In this document: positions 50,848-62,235 of the stretch, one piece after another
How positions within the stretch are numbered: position 1 is the first letter of the stretch
How the letters are laid out: each line of letters opens with the position of its first letter
Source: a virus
Length of the DNA: 64,000 bases
IMG/VR virus record: IMGVR_UViG_3300023180_007965
Location: 20,455-84,454 of that record
Strand: one strand, 5' to 3'
The notes under the pieces: model-generated
Database searches by the model: none
What the model saw: only the letters and a program-made list of their open reading frames with translations
What the model was told of the DNA's origin: nothing
Program-made: the position numbers and the translations under genes

Positions 50848-53058
50848 ATGGCAAAAACTCCATTTATAAGACCTCTTCAACTACAGGGCGGAACTTTTTA
50901 CGCATTTTCTTCTGCTGCTGAAGATCTGTCTTTTACGTTTAATAATTCGGTAAATAAGTTTAAGTTTTCCAAGTTTGCCTTGCTAAATATCCCAGATATC
51001 AATTCTGGGGATCCTTTAGGAAATAGTATAAAGCTTAATGCTCCTGATAGTGCTTTCCTTGATTATGCAACTAGCGCTGGGAATATTATTACTGGAAATG
51101 CAAATACCGATTTTTCTCAGAGCTTCCAAAGCTATTGTCTAAACTTTGAAACAACGGTATTAAGTTCGGATGTTTATAATTCAGACCTAAAGCAAAACAT
51201 CTCCGAAAGGGTGTTTTTCAAATGGCTGAAGGAGGTAGGAGCCATAAGATATCAGCCTGCTGCATCAAGTCAGGTGGTTTCAACACTTGACCAGAATGTA
51301 GTAACTACTGTTAACGGCCTTCCATCTACTCAAAAAAGATATGTTGAAGGAGATCCCTCCGGAGGTACTGGATCCTATGGCCTTTCTGGATCCACTTATA
51401 ATAGGGTAGTCCAATATATTGGTAATCTGGATATAGTAAACTCTGTAAAAAACAATAACAACACATATTCTGAAGTCTATGTACATGTTCCTACCAAGGA
51501 TGGGAATACTCCTACTGTACTTTTTAAAAATGTTGTGGATGAAAATTATTATCCTGACTATCAGTGGACTAATAACCCTTCAGACCCTCTAGATAAGGAA
51601 TATTTGACTGGAAGGTCTTACGATGAGCTCAATCCAAGCGGCCTTACAAACCTTGCAATATTCGACGATGACGTTTTAGGATCTCCGTCAGTAACTTTTA
51701 GCGATACTACAGATGGAACCACTGGGAGTGGTAACTGGTATTCGCCAAGGGATACAGCAAACACATATTTCACAGACTCTTCATTCACTGACCCAACTGC
51801 CCTGATTCTTGAAAAATCAGTTTCTGGTGCAACTGCTGGAGTAGGATACCAAAAATATGTAAGAACTAAACTCGATTCTGTTGGGATAGACTTTGATCCT
51901 GATTCATATAAACAGATTGTTGATGACGCATCAATTTCAACTTTGGAAGAATTTAATTCAACCTCAATCTCTGAGGATTTCGAATTTAATGCGGTTCTTA
52001 TTTATTATGATGTTTATGACCCAGCGGATCCAAATAATTCTTCTACAAACCTTTACGGTGTACTTTTCCTAGATGATGTACAAACTTCAGGAACGGATGT
52101 TTATAGCATTCCAAGATTCCAAAAGTACAAGCCAAATATTGTTACTAAACTAAACGGTAATTCCTACGGCTTGAAGCTGAATATTAAGTTTGATGTTGAC
52201 ATAGATCAGACTGGTGTGGAACAAGCAATAAACGATTACTCTCCATTCTCTTTAACAATGTTTATGGATGCTGTAAATGTTTTACAAGATGCCTCAAGCA
52301 CCATGAACAACAACGCTGCTTCTTATATTGATTTGGAAAGAAGACTTTCGGCGGTTGAGAATCTGTTATTGACACAGGATAGCTCAGCGACATTGGACAG
52401 AAGAATAACAAGCCTTGAAGCTTCATATTCAGCTAATCAAGCTCTATTTAATAACACCCAATCTGTGATGGGTCTAATAACTCAAAATTATGAGTTAATA
52501 CGTGCGATTGTTAACAACGAGACTTCTGTAGAAATATCTTACAACTTAGATACGATAAAACAAGGTCCGGGTGTTATTGTGAATAGGTCAATACCAAACC
52601 AGGTTATTATCGAAAATAAAAACCAAGAGTTTGACCTTGGTGAAGGTAATGGTACAATCACACTACAAAACAATGCACTGAATAGTATAGGGCTAGCGTC
52701 ATTTGGAAATTATGTTAAGCACATTAACGATGGTACACCGATTAATCTTTCGTCGGATCTTTCAATAAGGATAGACGATTCTGTGGTAAATTGGAAAAAG
52801 GGACAGTCATACAGATTTAGTTTTGGTGACCAGGTAATTCCTGGAGACTTTACAATCAACTTCCTTACTAATGCGGTTGGTAAATATCCAATTAGTAACC
52901 CTAGTGGAGTTGCTTATTCAAACCTGATAATATCCCTAGTTGATTCAGATATTTCAGCATATGACTATATGCCAGTAATTGAGATAGTTTGTATCGACAA
53001 TGAAAACTTAGTATTCCAAGCTGATATAGTCGGCAAAAGCTTAACAAATAATGGGTAA
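50848..53058 (+). CDS. Virion structural protein, tail-fibre/baseplate region
   Basis: This 736-residue beta-rich protein begins MAKTPFIRPLQLQGGTFYAFSS. It has a long polar middle and, at about 490-560, a coiled-coil stretch (YIDLERRLSAVENLLL, then LDRRITSLEASYSANQA) that would trimerise a fibre. A further beta-rich domain follows the coil. No enzymatic motif is seen. Its position between two fibre-like genes suggests a long fibre segment or adaptor. Confidence 0.52.
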   Translation: MAKTPFIRPLQLQGGTFYAFSSAAEDLSFTFNNSVNKFKFSKFALLNIPDINSGDPLGNSIKLNAPDSAFLDYATSAGNIITGNANTDFSQSFQSYCLNFETTVLSSDVYNSDLKQNISERVFFKWLKEVGAIRYQPAASSQVVSTLDQNVVTTVNGLPSTQKRYVEGDPSGGTGSYGLSGSTYNRVVQYIGNLDIVNSVKNNNNTYSEVYVHVPTKDGNTPTVLFKNVVDENYYPDYQWTNNPSDPLDKEYLTGRSYDELNPSGLTNLAIFDDDVLGSPSVTFSDTTDGTTGSGNWYSPRDTANTYFTDSSFTDPTALILEKSVSGATAGVGYQKYVRTKLDSVGIDFDPDSYKQIVDDASISTLEEFNSTSISEDFEFNAVLIYYDVYDPADPNNSSTNLYGVLFLDDVQTSGTDVYSIPRFQKYKPNIVTKLNGNSYGLKLNIKFDVDIDQTGVEQAINDYSPFSLTMFMDAVNVLQDASSTMNNNAASYIDLERRLSAVENLLLTQDSSATLDRRITSLEASYSANQALFNNTQSVMGLITQNYELIRAIVNNETSVEISYNLDTIKQGPGVIVNRSIPNQVIIENKNQEFDLGEGNGTITLQNNALNSIGLASFGNYVKHINDGTPINLSSDLSIRIDDSVVNWKKGQSYRFSFGDQVIPGDFTINFLTNAVGKYPISNPSGVAYSNLIISLVDSDISAYDYMPVIEIVCIDNENLVFQADIVGKSLTNNG

Positions 53059-53074
53059 AATTTTATAAAATAAA

Positions 53075-56000
53075 ATGGCATCAACACAAAATTCAATAAG
53101 TTCTCTAGTAGCTCAGTTTCTAAGACTGCAAAAAAATTCATTGGAGATAATTAATGGACTAAACGAGGTAGCAACTTCGACTAACGAAAATGTGCAAATC
53201 GAGTTGCTTGACGAAAACGGTTTGCCATCTTTCACCAGTATTCCAGCATATGGTTATCTAAGAAGTGAGATAGAAAGGCTTGATTCTAATATACAATCAT
53301 TAGCTGGTCTTGGTGACAACTTTGCCACTGTGAGAAACCCGGACGGTACATACAGTCAGGTTTATAGATCAGAGCCGCTAAAAGATCCCACCCCCTTATC
53401 CAATTTGCAAGTTCCTAGCACCTTTGCTACCAGAGACAATTGGTTCTTTGAAAGTTTTTTAAGTCCTCTTCTTTATATCTCAATTGATGTTACCGGGCAA
53501 GTTTCTGATACTGCTGATCGTGTTAGAGTAAAAAGGATCATTGCTAACACTAACACTGACGATAAGAAAGCTTATTTTGATTCCAACCTAAATGGAAGAA
53601 ACGACCTTTCTGAACAAGATTTTATTAATGACCTTGAGGATGCTGGCATAGATTACTTTGTAGATGAGGATAACATTGACCTTCCTCTAAGGACAATTAG
53701 AAATAAAGGAACGTTTGGAGTACTCTCTTTTTATGATGATGTTGTGACCATAACTGATACAAACGGCAATCAAGTCCAGGAAACTAGAAGGAATTACAAG
53801 TTGAATACCGTCAATTACACAGATACAACATCAAATGTAACTAACGGAAGAACATTATCGAATGGGGATACTCTTTTAACCCCTGACGGAACAAGATATC
53901 TAATAACTATGGTGGATGTGGAGGAAACTTCAGTCCAGCTAAAAAGAACCTCTGGATATCAGCCTGTACAAATTGGTGATAATCAGCTTACTTTAGAATC
54001 TACTCAACTTAGCTCAAGGTCTATAGATGTCAACGTTGGATTTGATGAAAGACAGGGTATTTTCTTTAAGCAGATTGATGACAATTATAATGTTGTTGGA
54101 TCTACCTGGTCTACTGGTGTTGTCATATTCAGTAATGAATTAACCATCAATACAGATTCTGGTGTTCAAACACTGGAACAATTCTATCTTACCTCTGTAG
54201 CTGATCTTGGGCAAATTTTCCTTGGAATGGCTAAGGAGAAGAAAGTAAATGCAATAAATGGTTTAGTTCCTGATGTGCCTTCGGTTTCTGCTACTAATTT
54301 TAGGGTTGTTCAGGTAAACACTCAGCTTACCCAAGGAACTGACGTCCAGACATTAAATGATAAAGTCTCTTTGAAATCGACTCTTCAGTCTGAAATTCAG
54401 CAATTGGACAATTCGATATCTAAAGCAAGAACTGATTTAAATTCGGTTTCTTCCACAAACGTTTTAGCAAACGACGGACCAGCAACATTCTCTGGTTCAT
54501 CCTCGTTATCAGTTTCCTCAACATCTTCGAATGCACAAGCTTCTAGCTCTATACTTGCTTCCCTAAATTCATTAACTCAACAAAGGGTTCAAAAGCAGCA
54601 GCTTTTGACCTCAGTAGTTGGTGATATTACTACGCTATCAGAAACCAATACCCAATTTAAGGTTGAGCCTAAATACAGAGTTAGAGGCTTCTGGCCAATA
54701 CCACCTCCTAAAAATAGCTCAATTACTGGTGACCAAAGCGTCATTCAGTTCATTGTCCAGTATAGGTATCTTTCAGAAGCTGGTGCTTCTCCTGCAGTGC
54801 AACAGATAAGTTATCTGGATGATAATGGACAAGAAAAAAGCGGGGCCTTTTCAAACTGGACTGAAATAAAGTCTGAACTTAGGAAAAAAATATACGATGT
54901 TAATACAGGTACTTATGTTTGGGCACCAGAGGATACTGAAAATGCAGATGCAACTAATATAAATCAACTCGATATACCGATCACAAAAGGTGAAAGAGTT
55001 GAAGTAAGAATTAAATCTGTTTCTGAGGCTGGTTGGCCAGATAACCCCGTTACTTCAGATTTCTCTGATCCTGTCGTAGTTACTTTCCCTGATGATCTTT
55101 CTACGCAAAGCACAGCTGAAAGTGTAAGTACTAACTTAAAGGATGAGGCAGTTCTTGCTATTCAGCAAGATTTGTCTGCGAAAGGAATTGATGGTCTATT
55201 AAGCCAGCAAGTAGTCACAGGAGAAAAGACATATTATCTTGGTTCGTCGTCTATATTGAGTGGATATTACGATTCTGCTGGTAATCCTTTGGACCTTTTA
55301 CAAAAGCTTAATGAATTACAAGACCAGTTAAATTCTCTAAAAGCTACAGTTGAAAATGCCACTGGTATTCTTGAAGTTTATATAGTAGATGGGACTAACA
55401 CACAATTGGTTTCGAACGGGTCCACTATTAATCTAAATGCTGGGTATTTCAATCAGATCTATCAAAACGCTTCAACTTCGGATGCAGGTAAAATTGCATC
55501 AACTGTATATGAGATAAAAATAAGCAATACCTCTTCAGGTCTTCTTGAATTGTCCTCTATTCTGCCAGGTGGATTAACTACACTTGCCGGAACAAGTTCA
55601 ACTTATGCTTTACCAGACGGATACTCGACTAATCTTAGATATGGTGATGTGCCTATCTCAATAACATCACTTACTACTGCTGATATAATACCAGTTGGAT
55701 CTACCGGCGGCGCAAATAGTGACGCCTTTAAGGAGTACCGTCAGGCACCACCTTATGCTTCAGGAAATTCTAATAGCCAGTTCATTTATCCTAGATGGAA
55801 ATCTGTTGGCTTTGATGCTGACCTATACATTACTCCATCTGCATTTGCAGGTTCTTACTTATACACTGGCGACTCAAGTGGCCTTCCAAGAAATGGTAGT
55901 CAGCTTTTGCCATACGATCCAACAGATAGTTCGGTACCAACCGCTTCTGGAACCGACGCTAGCGTTTGGAGTGGTGTAATAACAGGGGCTACTGGTAGTT

Positions 56001-56647
56001 ATAGTGGTGTAGGAAACGGAACCCTTAGTGAATTCTGTATTCATAAAGATCACCCAGATCTATCTACTGGCCTATCTTTCACTAACCTAGTTAAGCCAGA
56101 TTTCTCTGGTGGTTTGGTTGTTTACCCATACTTCAGACAATCTGATTACTTCTATACTGACACAACACTCCAGGACAATTACAAGCAGCTCGGATATCAG
56201 CAGGTATCTGCTGATTTTGTACAGGGACCAACAGCTTCTAGAGGTGATGATATGTACCCAAATAAATTGGGCTTCACTGTTAATGATGAATATCTAATTG
56301 GTAGGTATACTTGTGGTGCTTACCTATTCTTAGGTCCTCCTACTGCTTCAACAATTCAGGTGGAAGGATCTACACAATTAGCATCCAAGTATGTTAAAAA
56401 TGGAGATTCCAATTCTATAAATGTGCCTTTAATATTCCAATTTAGAGCAAACGATAAGCTAGGATATATTGGTGGATTTAGGGCTGATGGAAACCCAACT
56501 AATATTACCTACAGTAAAAAGGCCGGAATAGATATACAGGTTAGAAACCAAAGTCCATTCTCTTTCGATGTTCAGGTTACTGGAAAATATAAAAATGATA
56601 CTCTTTCAGCTCCAAATTTCTCATCAACAACTAGAAACGTAGGCTAA
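53075..56647 (+). CDS. Large virion structural protein, tail-fibre/baseplate region
   Basis: This 1190-residue protein begins with a helical attachment-like region (SLVAQFLRLQKNSLEIINGL). It then has beta-rich domains, Ser-rich linkers (SGSSSLSVSSTSSNAQASSS near 471-490) and a helical segment near 445-465 and 490-515. An FN3-like stretch lies near 540-650 (KYRVRGFWPIPPP, VQYRYLSEAG, RVEVRIKSVSEAG). The rest is beta-rich and Tyr/Gly/Ser-rich. No catalytic site is seen. An exposed adhesion component is likely by composition and context. Confidence 0.5.
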   Translation: MASTQNSISSLVAQFLRLQKNSLEIINGLNEVATSTNENVQIELLDENGLPSFTSIPAYGYLRSEIERLDSNIQSLAGLGDNFATVRNPDGTYSQVYRSEPLKDPTPLSNLQVPSTFATRDNWFFESFLSPLLYISIDVTGQVSDTADRVRVKRIIANTNTDDKKAYFDSNLNGRNDLSEQDFINDLEDAGIDYFVDEDNIDLPLRTIRNKGTFGVLSFYDDVVTITDTNGNQVQETRRNYKLNTVNYTDTTSNVTNGRTLSNGDTLLTPDGTRYLITMVDVEETSVQLKRTSGYQPVQIGDNQLTLESTQLSSRSIDVNVGFDERQGIFFKQIDDNYNVVGSTWSTGVVIFSNELTINTDSGVQTLEQFYLTSVADLGQIFLGMAKEKKVNAINGLVPDVPSVSATNFRVVQVNTQLTQGTDVQTLNDKVSLKSTLQSEIQQLDNSISKARTDLNSVSSTNVLANDGPATFSGSSSLSVSSTSSNAQASSSILASLNSLTQQRVQKQQLLTSVVGDITTLSETNTQFKVEPKYRVRGFWPIPPPKNSSITGDQSVIQFIVQYRYLSEAGASPAVQQISYLDDNGQEKSGAFSNWTEIKSELRKKIYDVNTGTYVWAPEDTENADATNINQLDIPITKGERVEVRIKSVSEAGWPDNPVTSDFSDPVVVTFPDDLSTQSTAESVSTNLKDEAVLAIQQDLSAKGIDGLLSQQVVTGEKTYYLGSSSILSGYYDSAGNPLDLLQKLNELQDQLNSLKATVENATGILEVYIVDGTNTQLVSNGSTINLNAGYFNQIYQNASTSDAGKIASTVYEIKISNTSSGLLELSSILPGGLTTLAGTSSTYALPDGYSTNLRYGDVPISITSLTTADIIPVGSTGGANSDAFKEYRQAPPYASGNSNSQFIYPRWKSVGFDADLYITPSAFAGSYLYTGDSSGLPRNGSQLLPYDPTDSSVPTASGTDASVWSGVITGATGSYSGVGNGTLSEFCIHKDHPDLSTGLSFTNLVKPDFSGGLVVYPYFRQSDYFYTDTTLQDNYKQLGYQQVSADFVQGPTASRGDDMYPNKLGFTVNDEYLIGRYTCGAYLFLGPPTASTIQVEGSTQLASKYVKNGDSNSINVPLIFQFRANDKLGYIGGFRADGNPTNITYSKKAGIDIQVRNQSPFSFDVQVTGKYKNDTLSAPNFSSTTRNVG

Positions 56648-56675
56648 AGAATTAATTAAAGGAATAACATTTTAA

Positions 56676-59600
56676 ATGGCTGCACCAAAATTATTTGACT
56701 ATAATTCATCCTTTGGACTATTAAGAACTAACCCGAAAATTACTGGGAATGTAAAGGTTTCATTAGACTCATCTGGTGGGGTTTGGCTCAATTCGTTTAA
56801 TGCTAATCCGACATTAAGTTCTGACAAGTTTAAGAAATTTGAGGTTACTGGAGAAGATTCTTATGCAACAGATCTCTATAACTTTTTCGACAAGGGAAGC
56901 ATAGCCAACGATCTTATATTCCAGGTGGGAGAACTTACTGATGGCAGTTCTAAAGCTCAGGAAGATTTTGAATTCCAGTATGATTTCTTTTATGGTAGTG
57001 GGGCATCCACCTTAATTGATAAGAACTATACAGAGAATTTTTCATTCTTACAGCCACTTTGGCTAAGGGATGAATTACCCGAATTTTTTGTAATCTTCAA
57101 AATACCAGAGCCATTAAGTTATCCTTACACAACTAATGTTACTCGAATTCAGAAAACAATTAGTTATAAGCTTATCCAAGATCCAGATTCTAGCGAAACT
57201 TTCCAAATTGCATACGGGAAAGATAATTCTGGACAAGAAGTAATCTATTCTTCCAATGAGATCTTTGAGGGACTAGACCTTTACACAAATTATAGTGTGG
57301 TTTCTGGATCCGGTAAGGTAGTTGAAATGGATGAATTAAAGTTCCAAAATCAGGTAAATGATGTAGAGTCTTTCTTTAATTCGCAAATATTGCCTAATGC
57401 TACCGTGGTTTCTACCTTTGATTTAAGGTCCGAGACAAAAATAGGAAAGTATATCAGAAGCATTGTAAATAACAAAAATTACAAACAGTCACCGATAGAT
57501 TTCTCATTCCAACCAAACACCTATACGTACTACAATGGTGCGAGCATAAAAGATGGTGTTTTTACAGAAAGTGGTGAACTTCTTTATGATTATCTTGTTA
57601 GCCCACAATCTTCTGTCCAATCTGATTTTGAAAATTATGTAACCGATGGATTCCAAAGGAATGGGATTATATGTCCTAATGTCCTGAATATGGAATTTCT
57701 ATTTAATGATACTGATTCAGATTTATACACTATAAATAGATATTTTGGATTTTACGTCTCTAAGAATGACCTTGGGAATTTCTTTCTGAACGGTGATTAT
57801 TTCTATGAATTTAGAAATGATGAAAACAATTTAAATTTACCAAAGCCTTCTAGGAATAATGTTGGGCACTACGAGGACAATAAACCTAATTTCCAAAGTA
57901 GTACTGGGGGCGTAAGATTATATTACGAAGGTGCTTCCGGATGGATACCAGGCTCTTATGACACAAACATAAATGATGCTCAGAAGTTATACTACATAAC
58001 AGATAAATCTGATAATTTCTATTCGCTTAAAAGGTACCCGAATTACAATACAACAACTAAAACCTGGGAAAACAATACTCCTGATTATGCAAAATACGGC
58101 CCTTATGATGGAAGTTCTTTTGGCGTAACTGGCAACACTAGCCTTCCAACTGGATCGATTGTAGTTGGAAACACATCGGTGAATCTGCAAGACTTTACCG
58201 GATATGGTGATAAGATTGGATCCATTAAAGGATCCTTACCAAATTCTAATGGTAGAGCAAACATTGGCATTGAATTCTTAAGTACTGAGGAATTGGATCA
58301 GGAGATTGTATTCAAGATTTTCTGGCCAAATGGAACAAGATCGGAAGCTGCTGGTAGGTATGACTTGATCAAAAGTGGTGAATTCGGCGGAACTTTGGTT
58401 GGTTGGAAGGAAGGATCCTCATATAACATAGGTAACGAACATTTCTACAATGCAATTGACGGTACTACAGATAACGTAGCATCCGCCTTTTGTGATTGTG
58501 TAAAATCGATTAGCGATGTTGTTTGGGATTCTGCACCTAGTTCCTCAACTTCGGTAATTAGGGCCAAAGCAGCAGGTAAAAAAGTAAACAGCACATTTAA
58601 GGTTGTAGCATACGAGGACTATGCATCCTTTGAGAGTGCTTATGTTGGTCTTTGGAATAATACATCTGCTTATTCTTCCGGTGATGTTGTAATATCCTCT
58701 GACGTTTACTACCAAGCAAAAAATAATATACCAGCTGCTACCCCAGGATCCGAAAATTTATTACCTCCCTCCGATTCTACCAATTGGGAGTTATACTACA
58801 CATTTTCTACAAGTGGAATAGTAAAGATCTCTGGGATTGACGCTTCAGTCTTAAGTGGAATTACGTCGTTCGTGGGTGGAACTGATTATCCTTTGTCTAG
58901 GGTTGCATTTGACATAAAGGAAATTAACAAAGTGGTAGAGGGAAGCTATATACAAGTTACTTCTGGCACTGGAGTAACTGGTGGTGCTTCTATGATAGAA
59001 AGCGTAACTAGATATGTTGATGACCCAGCTTTCGATGCAAACGGAAAGGTAACTGGATTCCGTGGCTATAAAGAACTTCTCGTTGCTAATCTAAGGGATC
59101 AAAAATCCGTAATAGATCTTGGAACTAGTGGGTCTTTCAATCTATTTGAGATGCCAAAAATAAACACTGGAGTATTTTCGTTCTTTGACGTTAAAGACTT
59201 CGACTTTGATTTTTGGGCCTCTGATTATGGTGAAACCCCGACCCCTGAATTTCATAGATATTTTCAGCTCATACCTGAAGTTAGAGGTCAGATTAAGGAA
59301 AATGTAAAATATTTGGTTAAGTCCGGTGAAATCGTTGTTGATGTTGGAACTGGTACTGAAAGAAAAATTCCTGCAGGAAAAGCTTTTATCGGAACCTCTG
59401 TAAACTATTTCCAGGATATAGGATTTACGACAACCGGGGTTGAATCAATTGTTGTCCCCGCTATTTTTACTCAAATTCTGTGGAAGGATGTTGATTCATT
59501 TTATAACGTAAAGGGAATTAACTTTGAATCGAATTTGGATTCTTTTGATGGGTTCTATGGAATACAATCTATTAGCGAGACCCAATCAGTTACCCAATCT

Positions 59601-62207
59601 AACACAAAGGAATTTATTTTTAATTATGGAAAACTGGATACCGAGTATGAGTATTTGGAGGAAAATTATACAACATCTAGGGCCAATAGGTCCAAAATAG
59701 TACCATTTATTAACAAATGGGGTTACTTAGGAGGTACTGATGCTAGAGGTCACAAATATAGACTTAATGCTTCCCCAGCTTTTAGTCCAACCAACTTCTC
59801 GCCAAGTTTTGAGAAGGAAACCCCAGATCCAATGTACCTTACTCACGAATGGTTGCTTCTAGAGGGAGTTCCTGATGGTTATCCTGTTGATAAAATGGAA
59901 AGTCAGAATAGCTATTTGCCCTCTAAGATTGACTTGTCTAAAATAAGAAGTGCAGATCCTGCGGATAGCTTGTATTTCTCCTCCTTTTTTACTGTTGATC
60001 CATTGGATTACAGTAGTCCATACAACGTAACTGTTAATACCACAAAGGAGCTTTTCACTCCATTTGTTTATAACAAGTCTACTGGATTTTATGATTCCGT
60101 ATTTAGAGGTGCAAAAATATCTCTGAGAAGAAGAAGTACAGTTGTAAATCCACAGAGCGATCTTGAGAAATATGTGCCTAACTTTAGGGGATTCCAAGAT
60201 TATAAATTTGCATCGGTGCTAAGAATAATACCTGAAACAAGCAATAGTATACAAGCTCCAGTAAGCTATGAAATAATTGAAAACACTCAGCAGAAGTGTG
60301 TTCTATTTGTTTGTACAGCTGTAATTAAAGATTATAGAGCATTGCCACTTGGATATACTGGAGGAACCGGTGGTAACCCATCTGTAGACTATACATTACT
60401 TTACAGCTTAAGCGATAAAAATAAGGACGCTGGCGTAGGAGCAACCGGAACTACCGGTGCAACTGGCATTCCACTTTATGAGATAGATGACATTAAGCTT
60501 AGTTCAGCTTTGGATCTATCTATGATCTCAGATAGTTCTGTCACACAGTTTACTAATCCTGGGTTTATATACACTATACCTAACAGTGAATATGACACTG
60601 ACCTAAGGGAGGAAATAAACACGATATACCCAGTCGGTGCAAGCACTACTATTCCATCTACAGGAAAGGGAAGTTTCAGCGTACCTGCAATTTCATCTAC
60701 CTATCCATGGCCTGTAGGAAGATCTAAAAATTTGGCTTCGTTCGGTCCAGTTAGCTCTAGTTATTATTTTGATATACCGTTTGCCTTTAGCTCTCCAGTT
60801 ACTATCCCAGTGGGACCAAGGAGTGCATACGAGGGTAATCCGGTATTCCAGTTAGAGGGGGGTGAGAAATACTTCGACTTCATAATGAGGAGGATTTCAC
60901 TATCTCAAATTTCGGATCGTGTAAATAACGAAAGCCCCTATATTAAGTACAGAACATATTCTTGGAACGAGGATACACAAACAACGGAGGAAAGAAGCGA
61001 TTATTTCCAAATTTATATGCAACAACCTACTGCTCTTTACCGTGCAGCTGGTACATATCCAGTAGCTGATTATTCAGGACCACAAACACTTGGACAAAAT
61101 GAACCTACTGGATATCAAATACAAGTGGGTGGCTCTTCTTATGCATCGGACATTTTAAGATATGCTGGTAAATATGAACCTTTGTTTAGGAAAATTATTA
61201 GATACAAAAACGATAAAACCGATACTATAACTGGATATAGTACGGCTGATTTGAGTTACAGGAATTGTACCTTAGCGCCAGAGAAAATATCATTCGGGGA
61301 GGTACAGAATCTTAACTATAGTAAGGTGTCTCTAGGTAAAAACATATTGGAAAAGTCAGACAACCTTCCATTAGGGCCTGTTTATCCTTTGGTTGGTGAA
61401 ACACCAATTGCTAAAAAAGACTTCCCTATTTTCCTTTCAACCTGGGATCCTGGATATTTTAACCTTTATACTTCTGCAACGCAAAATTCACCTGTTGCTG
61501 GTACCCGGTCTATGAGGGAAAATAAGTCATTCTTTGGTTCTAAAATGATGCAAACCCCATACACCATAACGGCGTACACTTTTATCACTCTTGAGGTAAA
61601 CAGAACAACAGGGGAAACTGATATTCAGAAGATTAACACTGCTGCTCAAAATGCTTTAAGTGAAATCCAGAGCATTACACCAAAAACTTCAAACACAGGT
61701 ATTGGACAGCTTGGAACCGTATTATCTAATGTGGATCTTCAGGTGTTTGACGAAGGTATTTTCCCTGACGTAGAGGTTTTCTGGCAGAAGAATGAAAGAA
61801 CTAATACCCTTTATGGATCCATCAGATTGGATAGGATCCTTAGAAGATACCTTTTGAATGCTGGTATAAGCAAGGTATTCGTTGAAAATATAATAAGTGA
61901 ATTTGGTGTAGGAGATCCAGAGAATATCAATGATGATATTAAGACTTATATCGACAAAAACGTGGTTCCAATCTACCAAGGAATTACTTTCGATCTTTTT
62001 GTTAAAAAGACTGGAACAAATCTAACATCCACTGAACTACTACTAAGGGGTGATTTGATAGGTCCTGATAGGATAAGATATTCGTATTATTCAGAGCCCA
62101 ATTATAAGCTGACCAAAAGGAATGCTCTTTCATACACCTTTGAGCTTCCACTAGAAAGTGGGAAAAACTACTCAACAACGTTTGGATTCCAGATTGAAAA
62201 AATATAA
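56676..62207 (+). CDS. Giant virion structural protein (1843 residues)
   Basis: This is the largest gene in the window. It encodes a beta-rich, Tyr/Asn/Ser-rich protein without a recognised enzyme motif. The N-terminal region holds FSFLQPLWLRDELPEFFVIF (about 122-141). A Gly-x-Thr run, VGATGTTGATGIP, lies about 1255-1267, with others near 760. The C-terminal part includes helices (ILRRYLLNAGISKVFVENII). Its size and place among fibre genes suggest a long fibre or a fibre-to-baseplate connector. It is followed by a late-promoter motif, so it probably ends a transcript. Confidence 0.5.
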   Translation: MAAPKLFDYNSSFGLLRTNPKITGNVKVSLDSSGGVWLNSFNANPTLSSDKFKKFEVTGEDSYATDLYNFFDKGSIANDLIFQVGELTDGSSKAQEDFEFQYDFFYGSGASTLIDKNYTENFSFLQPLWLRDELPEFFVIFKIPEPLSYPYTTNVTRIQKTISYKLIQDPDSSETFQIAYGKDNSGQEVIYSSNEIFEGLDLYTNYSVVSGSGKVVEMDELKFQNQVNDVESFFNSQILPNATVVSTFDLRSETKIGKYIRSIVNNKNYKQSPIDFSFQPNTYTYYNGASIKDGVFTESGELLYDYLVSPQSSVQSDFENYVTDGFQRNGIICPNVLNMEFLFNDTDSDLYTINRYFGFYVSKNDLGNFFLNGDYFYEFRNDENNLNLPKPSRNNVGHYEDNKPNFQSSTGGVRLYYEGASGWIPGSYDTNINDAQKLYYITDKSDNFYSLKRYPNYNTTTKTWENNTPDYAKYGPYDGSSFGVTGNTSLPTGSIVVGNTSVNLQDFTGYGDKIGSIKGSLPNSNGRANIGIEFLSTEELDQEIVFKIFWPNGTRSEAAGRYDLIKSGEFGGTLVGWKEGSSYNIGNEHFYNAIDGTTDNVASAFCDCVKSISDVVWDSAPSSSTSVIRAKAAGKKVNSTFKVVAYEDYASFESAYVGLWNNTSAYSSGDVVISSDVYYQAKNNIPAATPGSENLLPPSDSTNWELYYTFSTSGIVKISGIDASVLSGITSFVGGTDYPLSRVAFDIKEINKVVEGSYIQVTSGTGVTGGASMIESVTRYVDDPAFDANGKVTGFRGYKELLVANLRDQKSVIDLGTSGSFNLFEMPKINTGVFSFFDVKDFDFDFWASDYGETPTPEFHRYFQLIPEVRGQIKENVKYLVKSGEIVVDVGTGTERKIPAGKAFIGTSVNYFQDIGFTTTGVESIVVPAIFTQILWKDVDSFYNVKGINFESNLDSFDGFYGIQSISETQSVTQSNTKEFIFNYGKLDTEYEYLEENYTTSRANRSKIVPFINKWGYLGGTDARGHKYRLNASPAFSPTNFSPSFEKETPDPMYLTHEWLLLEGVPDGYPVDKMESQNSYLPSKIDLSKIRSADPADSLYFSSFFTVDPLDYSSPYNVTVNTTKELFTPFVYNKSTGFYDSVFRGAKISLRRRSTVVNPQSDLEKYVPNFRGFQDYKFASVLRIIPETSNSIQAPVSYEIIENTQQKCVLFVCTAVIKDYRALPLGYTGGTGGNPSVDYTLLYSLSDKNKDAGVGATGTTGATGIPLYEIDDIKLSSALDLSMISDSSVTQFTNPGFIYTIPNSEYDTDLREEINTIYPVGASTTIPSTGKGSFSVPAISSTYPWPVGRSKNLASFGPVSSSYYFDIPFAFSSPVTIPVGPRSAYEGNPVFQLEGGEKYFDFIMRRISLSQISDRVNNESPYIKYRTYSWNEDTQTTEERSDYFQIYMQQPTALYRAAGTYPVADYSGPQTLGQNEPTGYQIQVGGSSYASDILRYAGKYEPLFRKIIRYKNDKTDTITGYSTADLSYRNCTLAPEKISFGEVQNLNYSKVSLGKNILEKSDNLPLGPVYPLVGETPIAKKDFPIFLSTWDPGYFNLYTSATQNSPVAGTRSMRENKSFFGSKMMQTPYTITAYTFITLEVNRTTGETDIQKINTAAQNALSEIQSITPKTSNTGIGQLGTVLSNVDLQVFDEGIFPDVEVFWQKNERTNTLYGSIRLDRILRRYLLNAGISKVFVENIISEFGVGDPENINDDIKTYIDKNVVPIYQGITFDLFVKKTGTNLTSTELLLRGDLIGPDRIRYSYYSEPNYKLTKRNALSYTFELPLESGKNYSTTFGFQIEKI

Positions 62208-62223
62208 GGGGATTAAGAGCAAA

Positions 62224-62235
62224 GAATATATAAAC
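62224..62235 (+). promoter_or_regulatory. Late-promoter-like motif GAATATATAAAC before the collagen-like fibre gene
   Basis: It ends 17 bases before the ATG at 62253, in a 45-base gap. It matches the core ATATATAAA but has an extra A after G. Confidence 0.42.
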
